Origin: Firmicutes bacterium HGW-Firmicutes-7
GTDB lineage: Bacteria > Bacillota > Clostridia > Lachnospirales > Vallitaleaceae
Direction: 5' to 3'
DNA: 61,271 nucleotides
Assembly (NCBI GenBank): GCA_002841375.1
Contig: PGZO01000025.1
Span: forward strand, 1-61,271
Each line of letters begins with the position of its first letter. Within the stretch, counting starts at the first letter, position 1. Both the position numbers and the translations under genes were made by a program. Below, piece by piece: positions 17,866 to 26,676 of this stretch. The notes beneath the pieces are model-generated. The model saw only the letters and a list, made by a program, of their open reading frames with translations. It did not search any database and was not told the origin of the DNA.

Positions 17866-18369
17866 ATGGACAAAGGAAAATTAATATTCATAATTGGAGC
17901 TGTATTTATAGTAATTGCATTAGTACTGTCTACTGTGTCAGTAATAATGATGAGTTCAGTACTTAAAAAAGTAAATGGTACAGGGCAGGAAGTTGTTGCT
18001 GCTGAAGATGAACCGAAGATACTACCATTGTCTAAGACGACAAATTTTGAACTTAAAGCACCTGTTATTGCGATATTAAAATCTGAAGCAGCCTCTAATA
18101 AATCAATGAATAAAAGTATAGAGATTGGTTTCAGGCTTGATATTAAAAATAAAAAAACAGAATCGATTATTGAACTTATGGGCATAAATGAAGGCATAAT
18201 AAGAGATCGGATTTCTAAGCTTATTGAAACAAAATCTGTTGAAGATTTTGAAGGAGAAGGTTTTACGGAAACACTACAAAAAGAAATACTAAACTTAATT
18301 TCTGCAGAATTCGAAACAGATACAATTGTTGAAGTGTATTTTAAAAACAATTTAGGAAGTTCTAAATAA
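17866..18369 (+). CDS. fliL: Flagellar basal body-associated protein FliL
   Basis: Single-pass membrane protein that surrounds and supports the stator. The N-terminal helix is LIFIIGAVFIVIALVLSTVSVIMM. The periplasmic domain has VEDFEGEGFTETLQKEILN and ends EVYFKNNLGS, close to the usual FliL ending. I use the ATG at 17866, 6 bases after GAGGTGG, rather than the ATG at 17842. It has 167 residues and lies between motB and fliM, the expected place. Confidence 0.9.
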   Translation: MDKGKLIFIIGAVFIVIALVLSTVSVIMMSSVLKKVNGTGQEVVAAEDEPKILPLSKTTNFELKAPVIAILKSEAASNKSMNKSIEIGFRLDIKNKKTESIIELMGINEGIIRDRISKLIETKSVEDFEGEGFTETLQKEILNLISAEFETDTIVEVYFKNNLGSSK

Positions 18370-18405
18370 AACAATAGAAATAGCTTGATTGGAGGTGGTG
18401 AGGAA

Positions 18406-19389
18406 GTGGGAGAAGTTTTATCGCAAAACGAAATTGATAGTTTGCTTAATGCTTTGAATACAGGAGAACTTGATGTTGAAGAGTACAAGTCAAATGCAGC
18501 GATTAAGCAAATTAAAGAATATGATTTTGCAAGGCCATCAAAATTTGCAAAAGAACATTTGAGAACATTAGAAATAATTTACGAACATTATGCTAGACTT
18601 GTTTCGACGACCTTGCCAGCATACTTAAGGCATTCTTGCCAGGTTGATGTAATCAACTCAGAGGCAGTATCCTATTCCGAGTTTTCAAATGCATTATCAA
18701 ATCCAATTCTAATAGGAATTGTTGATTTTGCACCATTAAAAGGCTCAATTGTTATGGATATGTCAGTGAATATTGGATATGCCATAATAGATCGATTACT
18801 AGGCGGAAAAGGTGATACCCTTGATAAGGAAAGAGATTTTTCGGAAATCGAATTAACAATAATTGAAAAGATGATGACAATATTAATAGAATTAATGGTA
18901 GAGCCTTGGAAAAACGTTGTTGAATTAGATCCGTTACTTGAAAAAATTGAAACAAACTCACAGTTTGCTCAAGTTATTTCTCCAAATGAGGTTATTGCAT
19001 TACTTACATTAAACTTGAAAATTGGAAAAGTTGAAGGACTGATCAATATTTGTATTCCATTTATTTGTGTAGAAGCGGTACTCGATAAATTAAACACCAA
19101 GTACTGGTTTTCTACAATGAGAAAGACAAATGTTGAAATATATCATGATATCATTGAGAAGCAAATTAGTTCTGCTAAAATACCGTTAAAAACGATATTT
19201 GGAACAACAACCATAACTGTAAGGGACTTTGTTAACATTCAAATTGGTGATATCATTAAGCTTGATCAAAAAGTTGACGATGAATTAGATATACTTGTAG
19301 GAGATATAGTTAAATTTAAAGCAAAGCCAGGAATTCATGATAGTAATAATGCTGTTAAAATTACCTCAGTATTACGAAGGGAGGAATAG
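18406..19389 (+). CDS. fliM: Flagellar motor switch protein FliM
   Basis: C-ring protein that binds CheY-P and sets rotation direction. The N-terminal CheY-binding motif is EVLSQNEIDSLLNAL. DFARPSKFAKEHLRTLEIIYEHYARLVSTTLPAYLR is the start of the FliM core, and the C-terminal SpoA/FliN-like domain includes GTTTITVRDFVNIQIGDIIKLDQKVDDELDILV. The start is GTG at 18406 just after GGAGGTGGTGAGGA; the in-frame TTG at 18385 lies before that site. It has 327 residues. Confidence 0.96.
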   Translation: MGEVLSQNEIDSLLNALNTGELDVEEYKSNAAIKQIKEYDFARPSKFAKEHLRTLEIIYEHYARLVSTTLPAYLRHSCQVDVINSEAVSYSEFSNALSNPILIGIVDFAPLKGSIVMDMSVNIGYAIIDRLLGGKGDTLDKERDFSEIELTIIEKMMTILIELMVEPWKNVVELDPLLEKIETNSQFAQVISPNEVIALLTLNLKIGKVEGLINICIPFICVEAVLDKLNTKYWFSTMRKTNVEIYHDIIEKQISSAKIPLKTIFGTTTITVRDFVNIQIGDIIKLDQKVDDELDILVGDIVKFKAKPGIHDSNNAVKITSVLRREE

Positions 19390-19392
19390 TTC

Positions 19393-20589
19393 ATGGGTGA
19401 AATGTTATCTCAAGAAGAAATTAATGCACTACTGAAAGGAATAGATGACGACGCAGATAGTTCTACTTCATCAGCAACGTTATCAGAAGAAGAAATAGAT
19501 GCGATAGGTGAAGTTTCTAACATAAGCATGGGAACCGCTGCGACAACACTATTCTCATTAGTAAATCAAAAGGTGCTCATTACAACACCAAGGGTTGAGG
19601 TTACTACATGGGATAAGATTACGAGCACATTTGAAAAGTCTTTTGTAGCAATACAAATTGTTTACAAAGAAGGACTGTCAGGCTCTAATCTTATGGTATT
19701 AAAGGAAATTGATGTAAAAATTATATCTGATTTAATGATGGGTGGAGAAGGAGTGTCCTTTGATGGGGAGTTATCTGAACTTCATTTAAGTGCGATAGGT
19801 GAGGCAATGAATCAAATGATTGGTTCTGCGTCAACCTCTATGTCGTCCATGTTTGGTAAAAAAATTGATATAAATCCACCTATTTCTAATTATGTTGACA
19901 ATAGTGATTTTATTGATCCGAGTGAAATTGCAGACTTTTTGACAGGGGACTTTATTAAAGTTTCATTTGATATGAAGATAGGAGATTTAATAGATAGTGA
20001 AATTATGCAATTGTATCCTATAGAATTTGCACAAGATATTTACAAGGCCTTTAGCAAAACGAAAGAAGCTAGTGTACCTGAGGCGCCTGTAAAAGAGACG
20101 AAGCTGCAAGAGAATGTTTCACCACCATCATCACTACCACAACAACAAGATACGAATACACCGCCGCCAATGCAACAGAATACGAACCCATATCCACAAA
20201 CGAATCCTTATGGACAACCTAATGCATTTCCTAATGCATATCCACCAATGGGTGATCCCTATAATTCAGGACATAGAAACATTGAAGTTCAACAAGCTCA
20301 ATTTCAAAACTTTGATATTAACAGTGTGATCCAGCAAAAAGAAAATATTGATTTGATTATGGATGTAGCTTTGGAAGTAACGGTTGAACTTGGTAGAACC
20401 CATAAGTCTATTAAAGATATATTAGAGTTTGCCCCAGGAACGATAATCGAATTAAATAAGCTCGCAGGAGAGCCGATAGATGTATTAGTAAATGGGAAAA
20501 TTGTCGCAAAAGGTGAAGTAGTTGTAATAGATGAAAATTTTGGTATTAGAATCACCGAAATCATTAAGCATTCGGGCAGTATTATGTGA
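19393..20589 (+). CDS. fliY: Flagellar motor switch phosphatase FliY
   Basis: C-ring protein that also dephosphorylates CheY-P in Gram-positive bacteria. It starts MLSQEEINALLKGI, the same CheY-binding motif type as in FliM. Two CheC-type phosphatase motifs follow: DAIGEVSNISMGTAATTL and SAIGEAMNQMIGSASTS, each with the E..N pair. A linker rich in Pro, Gln and Asn (about 222-300) joins a C-terminal FliN domain (VALEVTVELGRTHKSIKDIL, GEVVVIDENFGIRITEI). It has 398 residues and starts 3 bases after fliM. Confidence 0.96.
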   Translation: MGEMLSQEEINALLKGIDDDADSSTSSATLSEEEIDAIGEVSNISMGTAATTLFSLVNQKVLITTPRVEVTTWDKITSTFEKSFVAIQIVYKEGLSGSNLMVLKEIDVKIISDLMMGGEGVSFDGELSELHLSAIGEAMNQMIGSASTSMSSMFGKKIDINPPISNYVDNSDFIDPSEIADFLTGDFIKVSFDMKIGDLIDSEIMQLYPIEFAQDIYKAFSKTKEASVPEAPVKETKLQENVSPPSSLPQQQDTNTPPPMQQNTNPYPQTNPYGQPNAFPNAYPPMGDPYNSGHRNIEVQQAQFQNFDINSVIQQKENIDLIMDVALEVTVELGRTHKSIKDILEFAPGTIIELNKLAGEPIDVLVNGKIVAKGEVVVIDENFGIRITEIIKHSGSIM

Positions 20590-20613
20590 TTTAATGTCTA
20601 AAATGTGGTTATT

Positions 20614-20652
20614 ATATCTCAAAAAGTTTATTATACGAACTTTTTGAGATAT
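20614..20652 (+). terminator. Perfect 15-bp stem-loop between fliY and cheY
   Basis: Arms 20614-20628 and 20638-20652 are perfectly complementary with a 9-base loop. There is no separate T run after the stem, though the 3' arm itself contains TTTTT. It is followed within 6 bases by a good promoter, so it probably ends or attenuates the upstream transcript. Confidence 0.6.
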
Positions 20653-20657
20653 TTAAA

Positions 20658-20686
20658 TTGTAGCGATAGATAGTATATGGTATAAT
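20658..20686 (+). promoter_or_regulatory. Predicted sigma-A promoter before cheY
   Basis: TTGTAG (20658-20663), 17-base spacer, TATAAT (20681-20686), with TGG directly before the -10 (extended -10). It would start transcription near 20693, 34 bases before cheY. Confidence 0.7.
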
Positions 20687-20726
20687 CAACTTATATTTAT
20701 TTTAAATGCATGAAGGAGAGATAAAA

Positions 20727-21092
20727 ATGGCAGGTAAAAACATTTTAATTGTAGATGATGCAGCTTTTATGAGAATGATGATTAAGGATATTCTTTCGAA
20801 AAATGGATATAGTGTTATAGGAGAAGCTGAAAACGGTGCGAAGGCTGTAGAGAAGTATAATGAGCTAAAGCCGGATTTAGTTATTATGGATATAACAATG
20901 CCTGAGATGGATGGTATCGAAGCTGTGAAAGCAATTAAAGGGATAGATAGTAAAGCAAATATTATTATGTGCTCTGCTATGGGACAACAAGCTATGGTAA
21001 TTGAATCTATCCAAGCTGGTGCAAAGGACTTTATCGTAAAGCCATTTCAAGCTGAACGTGTAATTGAAGCAGTATCAAAGGTCACTGGTTAA
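20727..21092 (+). CDS. cheY: Chemotaxis response regulator CheY
   Basis: Single-domain receiver of 121 residues, phosphorylated by CheA and read by FliM and FliY. The acidic pocket is D10, D11 with phospho-acceptor D55 (LVIMDITMPEMDG); S83 and K105 (FIVKPFQ) complete the active site. The ATG at 20727 follows GAAGGAGAG; the ATG at 20706 is upstream of that site. It is placed between fliY and fliO as in Bacillus, and has its own promoter here. Confidence 0.96.
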   Translation: MAGKNILIVDDAAFMRMMIKDILSKNGYSVIGEAENGAKAVEKYNELKPDLVIMDITMPEMDGIEAVKAIKGIDSKANIIMCSAMGQQAMVIESIQAGAKDFIVKPFQAERVIEAVSKVTG

Positions 21093-21115
21093 TATTTTAA
21101 GAATATGCGTGGTAA

Positions 21116-21520
21116 ATGATGAAATATTTATTTTTGATAGGTGAATCAACCTACAATGGTTATGGAGAAAATGTTCTGCAAGTAATATATATTTTAATTT
21201 TATGCATTGTTGTTTTTGTTGGGGCTTATTATACTTCAAGAATCCTCGGCAACTATCAATTTAAAAAGACCAAATTGTCTAATTTAAAGGTAGTTGAAGT
21301 GATAGGTGTTGGGCCTCAAAAAACAATACAACTGATTAAAGTTGGCAATGATTATGTACTAATAGGCGTTACGAAGGATCGTATAACATTTATGAAAGAG
21401 GTTTATGCTGATCATATTGACTTAAGTATCATTCAAAATGCACCCAGTGATCCATTGCCGTTTAGCCATCATATGGACAAGTTTTTAAATAAAAAATCAT
21501 CAAAGAAAAAAGAAGATTAA
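21116..21520 (+). CDS. fliO: Flagellar biosynthetic protein FliO
   Basis: Small membrane protein that helps FliP assemble in the export gate. One transmembrane helix (about 18-38, VIYILILCIVVFVGAYYTSRI) is followed by a small cytoplasmic domain with LKVVEVIGVGPQKTIQLIKVGNDYVLIGVTKDRITFM, which is the FliO/FliZ signature. It has 134 residues and a Lys-rich tail. The ribosome-binding site (GTGG) is weak. Directly upstream of fliP. Confidence 0.9.
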   Translation: MMKYLFLIGESTYNGYGENVLQVIYILILCIVVFVGAYYTSRILGNYQFKKTKLSNLKVVEVIGVGPQKTIQLIKVGNDYVLIGVTKDRITFMKEVYADHIDLSIIQNAPSDPLPFSHHMDKFLNKKSSKKKED

Positions 21521-21567
21521 TTTTTTTTTGATGCAATTTATTACTATAAGAAAGTAGAGTGGCTTAT

Positions 21568-22365
21568 ATGGTGAAGTTCAAGAAGGTCCGTACATCTATG
21601 CTTCTGGTTGTATTTTTAACAATAATAAATATTTGGGTGTATATCGGGGCCAATCAGGTCCAAGCAACGACGACAGAAGATGTGCCAATACCCATTTCCT
21701 TTGATTTTAATGTAAGTTCTACAGCAGACGGTAAAGATGTAGTTAGTAGTCTGCAAATTCTGTTTTTTCTTACTGTTATTTCTTTAGCACCATCATTGTT
21801 AATTATGATGACTTCTTTTACACGAATTGTCGTTGTGTTACATTTTGTTAGGTCTGCTATTGGAACGCAGCAAACACCGCCCAATCAAGTTTTGATTGGA
21901 TTAGCATTATTTCTTACATTGTTTATTATGTCACCAGTTATTATGCAGGTGAACGAGGATGCACTTAGGCCTTATAGTGCAGGGGAAATTTCTCAACAAG
22001 AGGCAATTGAAACGGGGCTTGCACCAATTCGAACATTTATGTTAGACCAAGTAAACGACAAGGATTTAAAGCTGTTCCTTGATATTTCGAAGGTAGAAAA
22101 TATTTCAAATCAAAGTGATATTCCTACAACAACACTTATACCTGCATTTATTATTAGTGAGCTTCGTGCTGCTTTTATTATGGGATTTTTAATTTATATT
22201 CCATTTATTGTTATAGACATGGTAGTAGCTTCTACACTTATGTCCATGGGTATGATGATGCTACCCCCAGTTATGATTTCAATGCCTTTTAAGATATTAT
22301 TGTTTATTCTTGCAGATGGGTGGAGCCTGGTCGTGCGAGAGCTTGTTAAGACCTTTTACCATTAG
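21568..22365 (+). CDS. fliP: Flagellar export gate protein FliP
   Basis: Core of the export gate, inserted with a cleavable signal peptide: residues about 1-34 have a hydrophobic core MLLVVFLTIINIWVYIG before QVQA. Family motifs follow: LLIMMTSFTRIVVVLHFVRSAIGTQQTPPNQVLIGLALFLTLFIM and LIPAFIISELRAAFIMGFLIYIPFIVIDMVVASTLMSMGMMMLPP. I favour ATG 21568; GTG 21559 and GTG 21571 are also in frame. It has 265 residues. Confidence 0.96.
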   Translation: MVKFKKVRTSMLLVVFLTIINIWVYIGANQVQATTTEDVPIPISFDFNVSSTADGKDVVSSLQILFFLTVISLAPSLLIMMTSFTRIVVVLHFVRSAIGTQQTPPNQVLIGLALFLTLFIMSPVIMQVNEDALRPYSAGEISQQEAIETGLAPIRTFMLDQVNDKDLKLFLDISKVENISNQSDIPTTTLIPAFIISELRAAFIMGFLIYIPFIVIDMVVASTLMSMGMMMLPPVMISMPFKILLFILADGWSLVVRELVKTFYH

Positions 22366-22393
22366 GTTATTAAATTGATAAGAAGGTGCTACT

Positions 22394-22666
22394 TTGAATG
22401 AAGCTTTAATTATTGACGTGGCAAGAGAAGCTATAATGCAGACAATATTAGTTTCAGCGCCCATGCTAATGATCGCATTGATTGTGGGCTTGTTAATTAG
22501 TATTTTTCAAACTGTAACATCTATTCAAGAACAAACCCTTGCTTTTGTTCCTAAAATCATTGCTGTTTTTATTAGTATATTAGTTTTTGGACCTTGGATG
22601 TTAAATCAAATGGTAGAACTCATAAACAAATTATATACGAGCTTTAGCATTTTTATTTTTAGTTAA
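22394..22666 (+). CDS. fliQ: Flagellar export gate protein FliQ
   Basis: Small two-helix gate subunit. It has 90 residues, with the two hydrophobic segments at about 14-38 and 50-74 and the family motif IFQTVTSIQEQTLAFVPKIIAV. The start is TTG at 22394, six bases after AGAAGGTG; the nearby ATG at 22398 is in another frame. Confidence 0.95.
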   Translation: MNEALIIDVAREAIMQTILVSAPMLMIALIVGLLISIFQTVTSIQEQTLAFVPKIIAVFISILVFGPWMLNQMVELINKLYTSFSIFIFS

Positions 22667-22678
22667 AAAGGGGAATAG

Positions 22679-23467
22679 ATGGATCTTTTATTATCAAATC
22701 CTTATAAGTATCTAGATGTTTTCTTGCTGATTTTTGTGAGAACAGGAAGTCTGTTTGTATCAGTCCCAATTTTTAGCAACAGAAACATTCCTCCTATTGC
22801 AAAAATTGGACTTGCTTTTTTTATTAGTACGATAATAATTAATGTGACTGATGTATCTGCACCTGTTGCGAGTACTGATGCAATTGGGTTCGGGGTAATA
22901 CTTATTAAAGAATTTTTTGTAGGCTGGCTTATTGGAATGTGTGCCTACATGGTGTTTTCTATTTTAACTTTAGCAGGTCAATTTATAGATTATCAAATTG
23001 GATTTTCTATGGTTAATGTATTTGATCCATTAAGTCAAATACAGCTTACTATCACAGGAACTTTTTATTATTACTTGGTTCTACTAATGATTTTGTTAAC
23101 GAATACTTACCATTTTTTTATTAGAGCCATTATTAAAAGTTTTGAACTAATCCCCATTGGCCAAGTTGTATTATCATCAAATTTATATGACAATTTCGTT
23201 GGCTTAATGAATCAAATACTCTTAATATCAATGCAAATTGCTGCACCTTTCTTTTTTGTTATGTTACTAACAGATGTCGTGTTAGGAATTTTAGCCAGAA
23301 CAGCACCACAAATGAATTTGTTTGTAATTGGTTTTCCAATAAAGATCTTTTTAGGTCTTGCTGTTATGCTAATTACACTAAATATTTTTCCGGCAGTAAG
23401 CGATATCATTACAGATAAGTTAGTTAGTGTTATAAACAATATAATAAAAGGTATGATGCCATTGTGA
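22679..23467 (+). CDS. fliR: Flagellar export gate protein FliR
   Basis: Multi-spanning gate subunit, 262 residues, with about six hydrophobic segments. FVRTGSLFVSVPIFSNRNIP and GQFIDYQIGFSMVNVFDP are recognisable FliR motifs, and PQMNLFVIGFPIKIFLGLAVMLITLNIF is the conserved C-terminal part. Its TGA stop overlaps the GTG start of flhB (GTGA). Confidence 0.95.
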   Translation: MDLLLSNPYKYLDVFLLIFVRTGSLFVSVPIFSNRNIPPIAKIGLAFFISTIIINVTDVSAPVASTDAIGFGVILIKEFFVGWLIGMCAYMVFSILTLAGQFIDYQIGFSMVNVFDPLSQIQLTITGTFYYYLVLLMILLTNTYHFFIRAIIKSFELIPIGQVVLSSNLYDNFVGLMNQILLISMQIAAPFFFVMLLTDVVLGILARTAPQMNLFVIGFPIKIFLGLAVMLITLNIFPAVSDIITDKLVSVINNIIKGMMPL

Positions 23468-24594
23468 TTTATTTACAAGATCAATACAAACCATTGCTTC
23501 GATATAATTTGCAGTTCTTTGCTGAGTCAAGCTCTGGAGGAGAAAAAACAGAGAAGGCAACGCCTAAAAAGAAAGAAAAAGCAAGAGAAGAAGGGCAGGT
23601 TGCAAGAAGTAACGAAATAGCAACAGCATTAATGTTTATTGGTATGTTCAGTGCCCTTAAAATTTTAGGGCCAAATCTAATTCAAGATCTTATACAATTC
23701 ACAAAAGAAATTTTTGGATTGTTTACTATAAAAGAGATATCGATTCAATATGCTTCAGGTTTAATGAATCATGCAATTAAGACTTTGATCAGTCTGCTTG
23801 CACCGTTTTTCATCGTAGCGGTTGTTATTGGCTTTGTCAGTAATTTTATTCAAGTAGGTTGGCATCCAACCACAAAGCCTATAATGCCAAAACTAAGCAA
23901 TTTAAGCCCTATTCAAGGCTTTAAAAGACTTTTTTCAATGCGATCTTTAATGGAACTATTAAAGGCATTCCTTAAAATAGGTATTATCCTTATTCTTGTA
24001 TATTCTACAGTTAAGAATTATGAAAGTACCATATTGGTAATATATGATATACCAGTACTTGAAGCCTATTCCCTTATTGCAAACTTATGCTTTGACATTG
24101 GTATTAAGGTAGGAGCATTTTTTATTATCGTTGCACTTGCAGATTACATATATCAAAAAGTTCATTTAAGTAACAAGTTAAAGATGACCAAGCAAGAAGT
24201 AAAAGATGAATATAAGCAATCAGAAGGTAATCCTGAAATTAAGTCGAAAATAAGACAAAAGATGAGAGAAGCCTCAATGAGGCGTATGATGCAGGATTTA
24301 CCTAAAGCAGATGTCATTATTACAAATCCAACACATTTTGCAGTTGCTATAAAGTATGAAACAGACAATCAAGGTGCGCCTATTGTAATTGCTAAAGGTG
24401 CAGACATTATAGCTGCTAAAATCAGAGAAGTTGCAAAAGAAAACAACATTCAAATTGTCGAGAACAAAACTTTAGCAAGAACATTGTTCTATACTGTAGA
24501 AATCGGGGAAGAAATTCCACCGGATCTTTATCAAGCAGTTGCAGAAATTCTTGCTTTTGTATATAATTTAAATAAAAATATTCAACAAGCATAA
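23464..24594 (+). CDS. flhB: Flagellar export switch protein FlhB
   Basis: Export-gate component that changes substrate specificity after hook completion. It begins at GTG 23464 overlapping fliR. The N-terminus has GGEKTEKATPKKKEKAREEGQ, followed by four membrane segments, and the cytoplasmic domain carries the self-cleavage site N288-P289-T290-H291 in ADVIITNPTHFAVAIKYE. It has 376 residues. There is an unusual ~15-residue lead (IYLQDQYKPLLRYNLQFFAESS) before the family core; a later start is not evident. Confidence 0.96.
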   Translation: MIYLQDQYKPLLRYNLQFFAESSSGGEKTEKATPKKKEKAREEGQVARSNEIATALMFIGMFSALKILGPNLIQDLIQFTKEIFGLFTIKEISIQYASGLMNHAIKTLISLLAPFFIVAVVIGFVSNFIQVGWHPTTKPIMPKLSNLSPIQGFKRLFSMRSLMELLKAFLKIGIILILVYSTVKNYESTILVIYDIPVLEAYSLIANLCFDIGIKVGAFFIIVALADYIYQKVHLSNKLKMTKQEVKDEYKQSEGNPEIKSKIRQKMREASMRRMMQDLPKADVIITNPTHFAVAIKYETDNQGAPIVIAKGADIIAAKIREVAKENNIQIVENKTLARTLFYTVEIGEEIPPDLYQAVAEILAFVYNLNKNIQQA

Positions 24595-24633
24595 TTTAGT
24601 AAGACAACATAATCTAAAGAAAGGTGTTAGCGC

Positions 24634-26676
24634 ATGAAGATAAAACCTGGTGATATAGTTCTTGGATCCTTTGTAATACTTGCAATTATAATTATGATAT
24701 TACCGCTTCCAACGTTACTAATTGATATTCTTATTACGCTCAATCTTTCAATTTCATTAATTATTCTCTTTAATGCATTATTTGCAAGAGAGGCTTTAGA
24801 AATGTCGTCATTTCCTACAATTCTACTCTTTACAACAGTTTTTAGGTTATCATTAAATGTTACTTCTACAAGATCAATTTTAACAACTGGATCTGCTGGT
24901 AATGTAGTTGAGACATTTGGAACCTTTGTTGGTGGAGACAGCATTGTTGTCGGTATTGTTATGTTTATTATACTGATTATTATTAACTTTATGGTTATTA
25001 CGAAGGGTTCTGAAAGAGTTGCTGAAGTATCTGCACGTTTTACTTTAGATGCAATGCCAGGGAAACAAATGGCAATAGATGCTGATCTCAACTCAGGACT
25101 TATAGATGAAAAAGATGCTAGATCAAGACGACAAAAGATTCAAGATGAAGCAAGCTTTTATGGCTCCATGGATGGTGCAAGTAAATTTGTTAAAGGTGAT
25201 GCAATAGCTGGACTAATCATTACTTTTATAAATGTAGTTGGTGGACTTACCATTGGTGTCATAGTAAATGGTGATCCAATTCAAGAGGCCTTATCAAACT
25301 ATACGATACAAACTATTGGAGATGGATTAGTAAGCCAAATTCCAGCGCTTTTAATTGCACTAGCAACTGGAATATTGGTTACTAAAGTCACGAAGGATGC
25401 AGATGTAAGTGACATATTAGTGAGTCAATTATTTGCTGTACCTAAGGTGTTATATTTGACAGGAGCAGTTTTAATTCTCTTAGGGGTAGTGACACCGCTT
25501 AATCCCTTTATTGTTTCAGGTGCAGGAATCCTTGCCATCATTGCAGCAAGTGTAATTGATAAAACGCTTCAAGTTCAAGCTGTTGCTGAAGAAATATCTA
25601 CAGAAGATGTTGCTGCAGAAGAAACAAGGAAGCCAGAAAATGTTGTGTCGTTGCTGCAAGTGGACCCAATTGAACTTGAGTTCGGTTATGGTATCATTCC
25701 ATTGGCTGATGTTAGCCAAGGCGGGGATTTATTAGATCGAGTAGTTATGATACGTCGTCAAATTGCATTAGAGTTAGGTACGATTGTACCGATTATTAGA
25801 TTAAGAGATAATATTCAACTTAATCCAAATCAGTATATAATTAAAATAAAAGGGACAAAAGTTTCCGATGGAGAAATATTATTTGATCACTATATGGCAA
25901 TGAATCCTGGTTATGTAGAAGAGGAAATTGATGGTATTGATACGATTGAACCTGCTTTTAAACTGCCAGCGCTATGGATTTCAGAGGCGCAGAGAGAGAG
26001 AGCTGAAACGCTTGGTTATACAGTTGTTGATCCACCATCTATTATTGCAACACATTTAACAGAAGTGATTAAAATGAATTTAGGTGAATTGTTAACGAGA
26101 CAGAACGTACAAACATTGATTAATTCCGTTAAAGAAAACAATCAAACATTGGTTGAAGAATTGGTTCCGAAGCAACTAAACGTTGGAGAAATTCAAAAGA
26201 TTCTTATGAATCTGCTTAATGAGTCTATTTCAATAAGAGACCTTGTAACCATTTTTGAGACCATTGCTGATCATGCATCGACTTCTAGAGATCCAGATAT
26301 ATTAACAGAATATGTAAGACAAACGCTTAAACGAGCTATTTCTGCTAAATATTTTGAGAATGAGGAAGCCAATCAAGTTATTACATTAGACCCAGCTATA
26401 GAACAGGCCATAATGGAAGCTGTTAAACATACTGAACAAGGCACATATTTAGCACTGAAACCAGAAATGACACAACAAATATTAAGTGCTACTAAACAAG
26501 AAATTATGAAATTAACTTCTATAGGAAGGATGCCAATTATTTTGACTTCTCCTATAGTTAGAGTTTATTATAAAAGATTGACTCAAGAAGAATTTGAAGA
26601 TCTAGTCGTCTTATCTTTTAATGAATTAGATTCTAATGTAGAATTACAATCTGTTGGGATGGTGAGTGTAAGTTGA
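24634..26676 (+). CDS. flhA: Flagellar export gate protein FlhA
   Basis: Largest gate protein; its cytoplasmic ring receives chaperone-substrate complexes and its membrane part uses the ion gradient. It has 680 residues. About eight membrane segments occupy the first ~310 residues, with the FHIPEP signature region (SSFPTILLFTTVFRLSLNVTSTRSIL) and RFTLDAMPGKQMAIDADL in the loop. The cytoplasmic domain (about 330-680) follows. Ribosome-binding site AAAGGTG; the stop overlaps the flhF start. Confidence 0.97.
   Translation: MKIKPGDIVLGSFVILAIIIMILPLPTLLIDILITLNLSISLIILFNALFAREALEMSSFPTILLFTTVFRLSLNVTSTRSILTTGSAGNVVETFGTFVGGDSIVVGIVMFIILIIINFMVITKGSERVAEVSARFTLDAMPGKQMAIDADLNSGLIDEKDARSRRQKIQDEASFYGSMDGASKFVKGDAIAGLIITFINVVGGLTIGVIVNGDPIQEALSNYTIQTIGDGLVSQIPALLIALATGILVTKVTKDADVSDILVSQLFAVPKVLYLTGAVLILLGVVTPLNPFIVSGAGILAIIAASVIDKTLQVQAVAEEISTEDVAAEETRKPENVVSLLQVDPIELEFGYGIIPLADVSQGGDLLDRVVMIRRQIALELGTIVPIIRLRDNIQLNPNQYIIKIKGTKVSDGEILFDHYMAMNPGYVEEEIDGIDTIEPAFKLPALWISEAQRERAETLGYTVVDPPSIIATHLTEVIKMNLGELLTRQNVQTLINSVKENNQTLVEELVPKQLNVGEIQKILMNLLNESISIRDLVTIFETIADHASTSRDPDILTEYVRQTLKRAISAKYFENEEANQVITLDPAIEQAIMEAVKHTEQGTYLALKPEMTQQILSATKQEIMKLTSIGRMPIILTSPIVRVYYKRLTQEEFEDLVVLSFNELDSNVELQSVGMVSVS

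Noticed and set aside
17646-18488. 280-codon frame on the - strand across motB-fliL-fliM
   Set aside because: It runs antisense over three well-defined motility genes, is Ser/Ile/Phe-biased, and contains no recognisable domain.
20114-20329. His-rich 71-codon frame (MFHHHHHYHNN...)
   Set aside because: It is the shifted reading of the Pro/Gln/Asn linker of FliY and lacks a ribosome-binding site.
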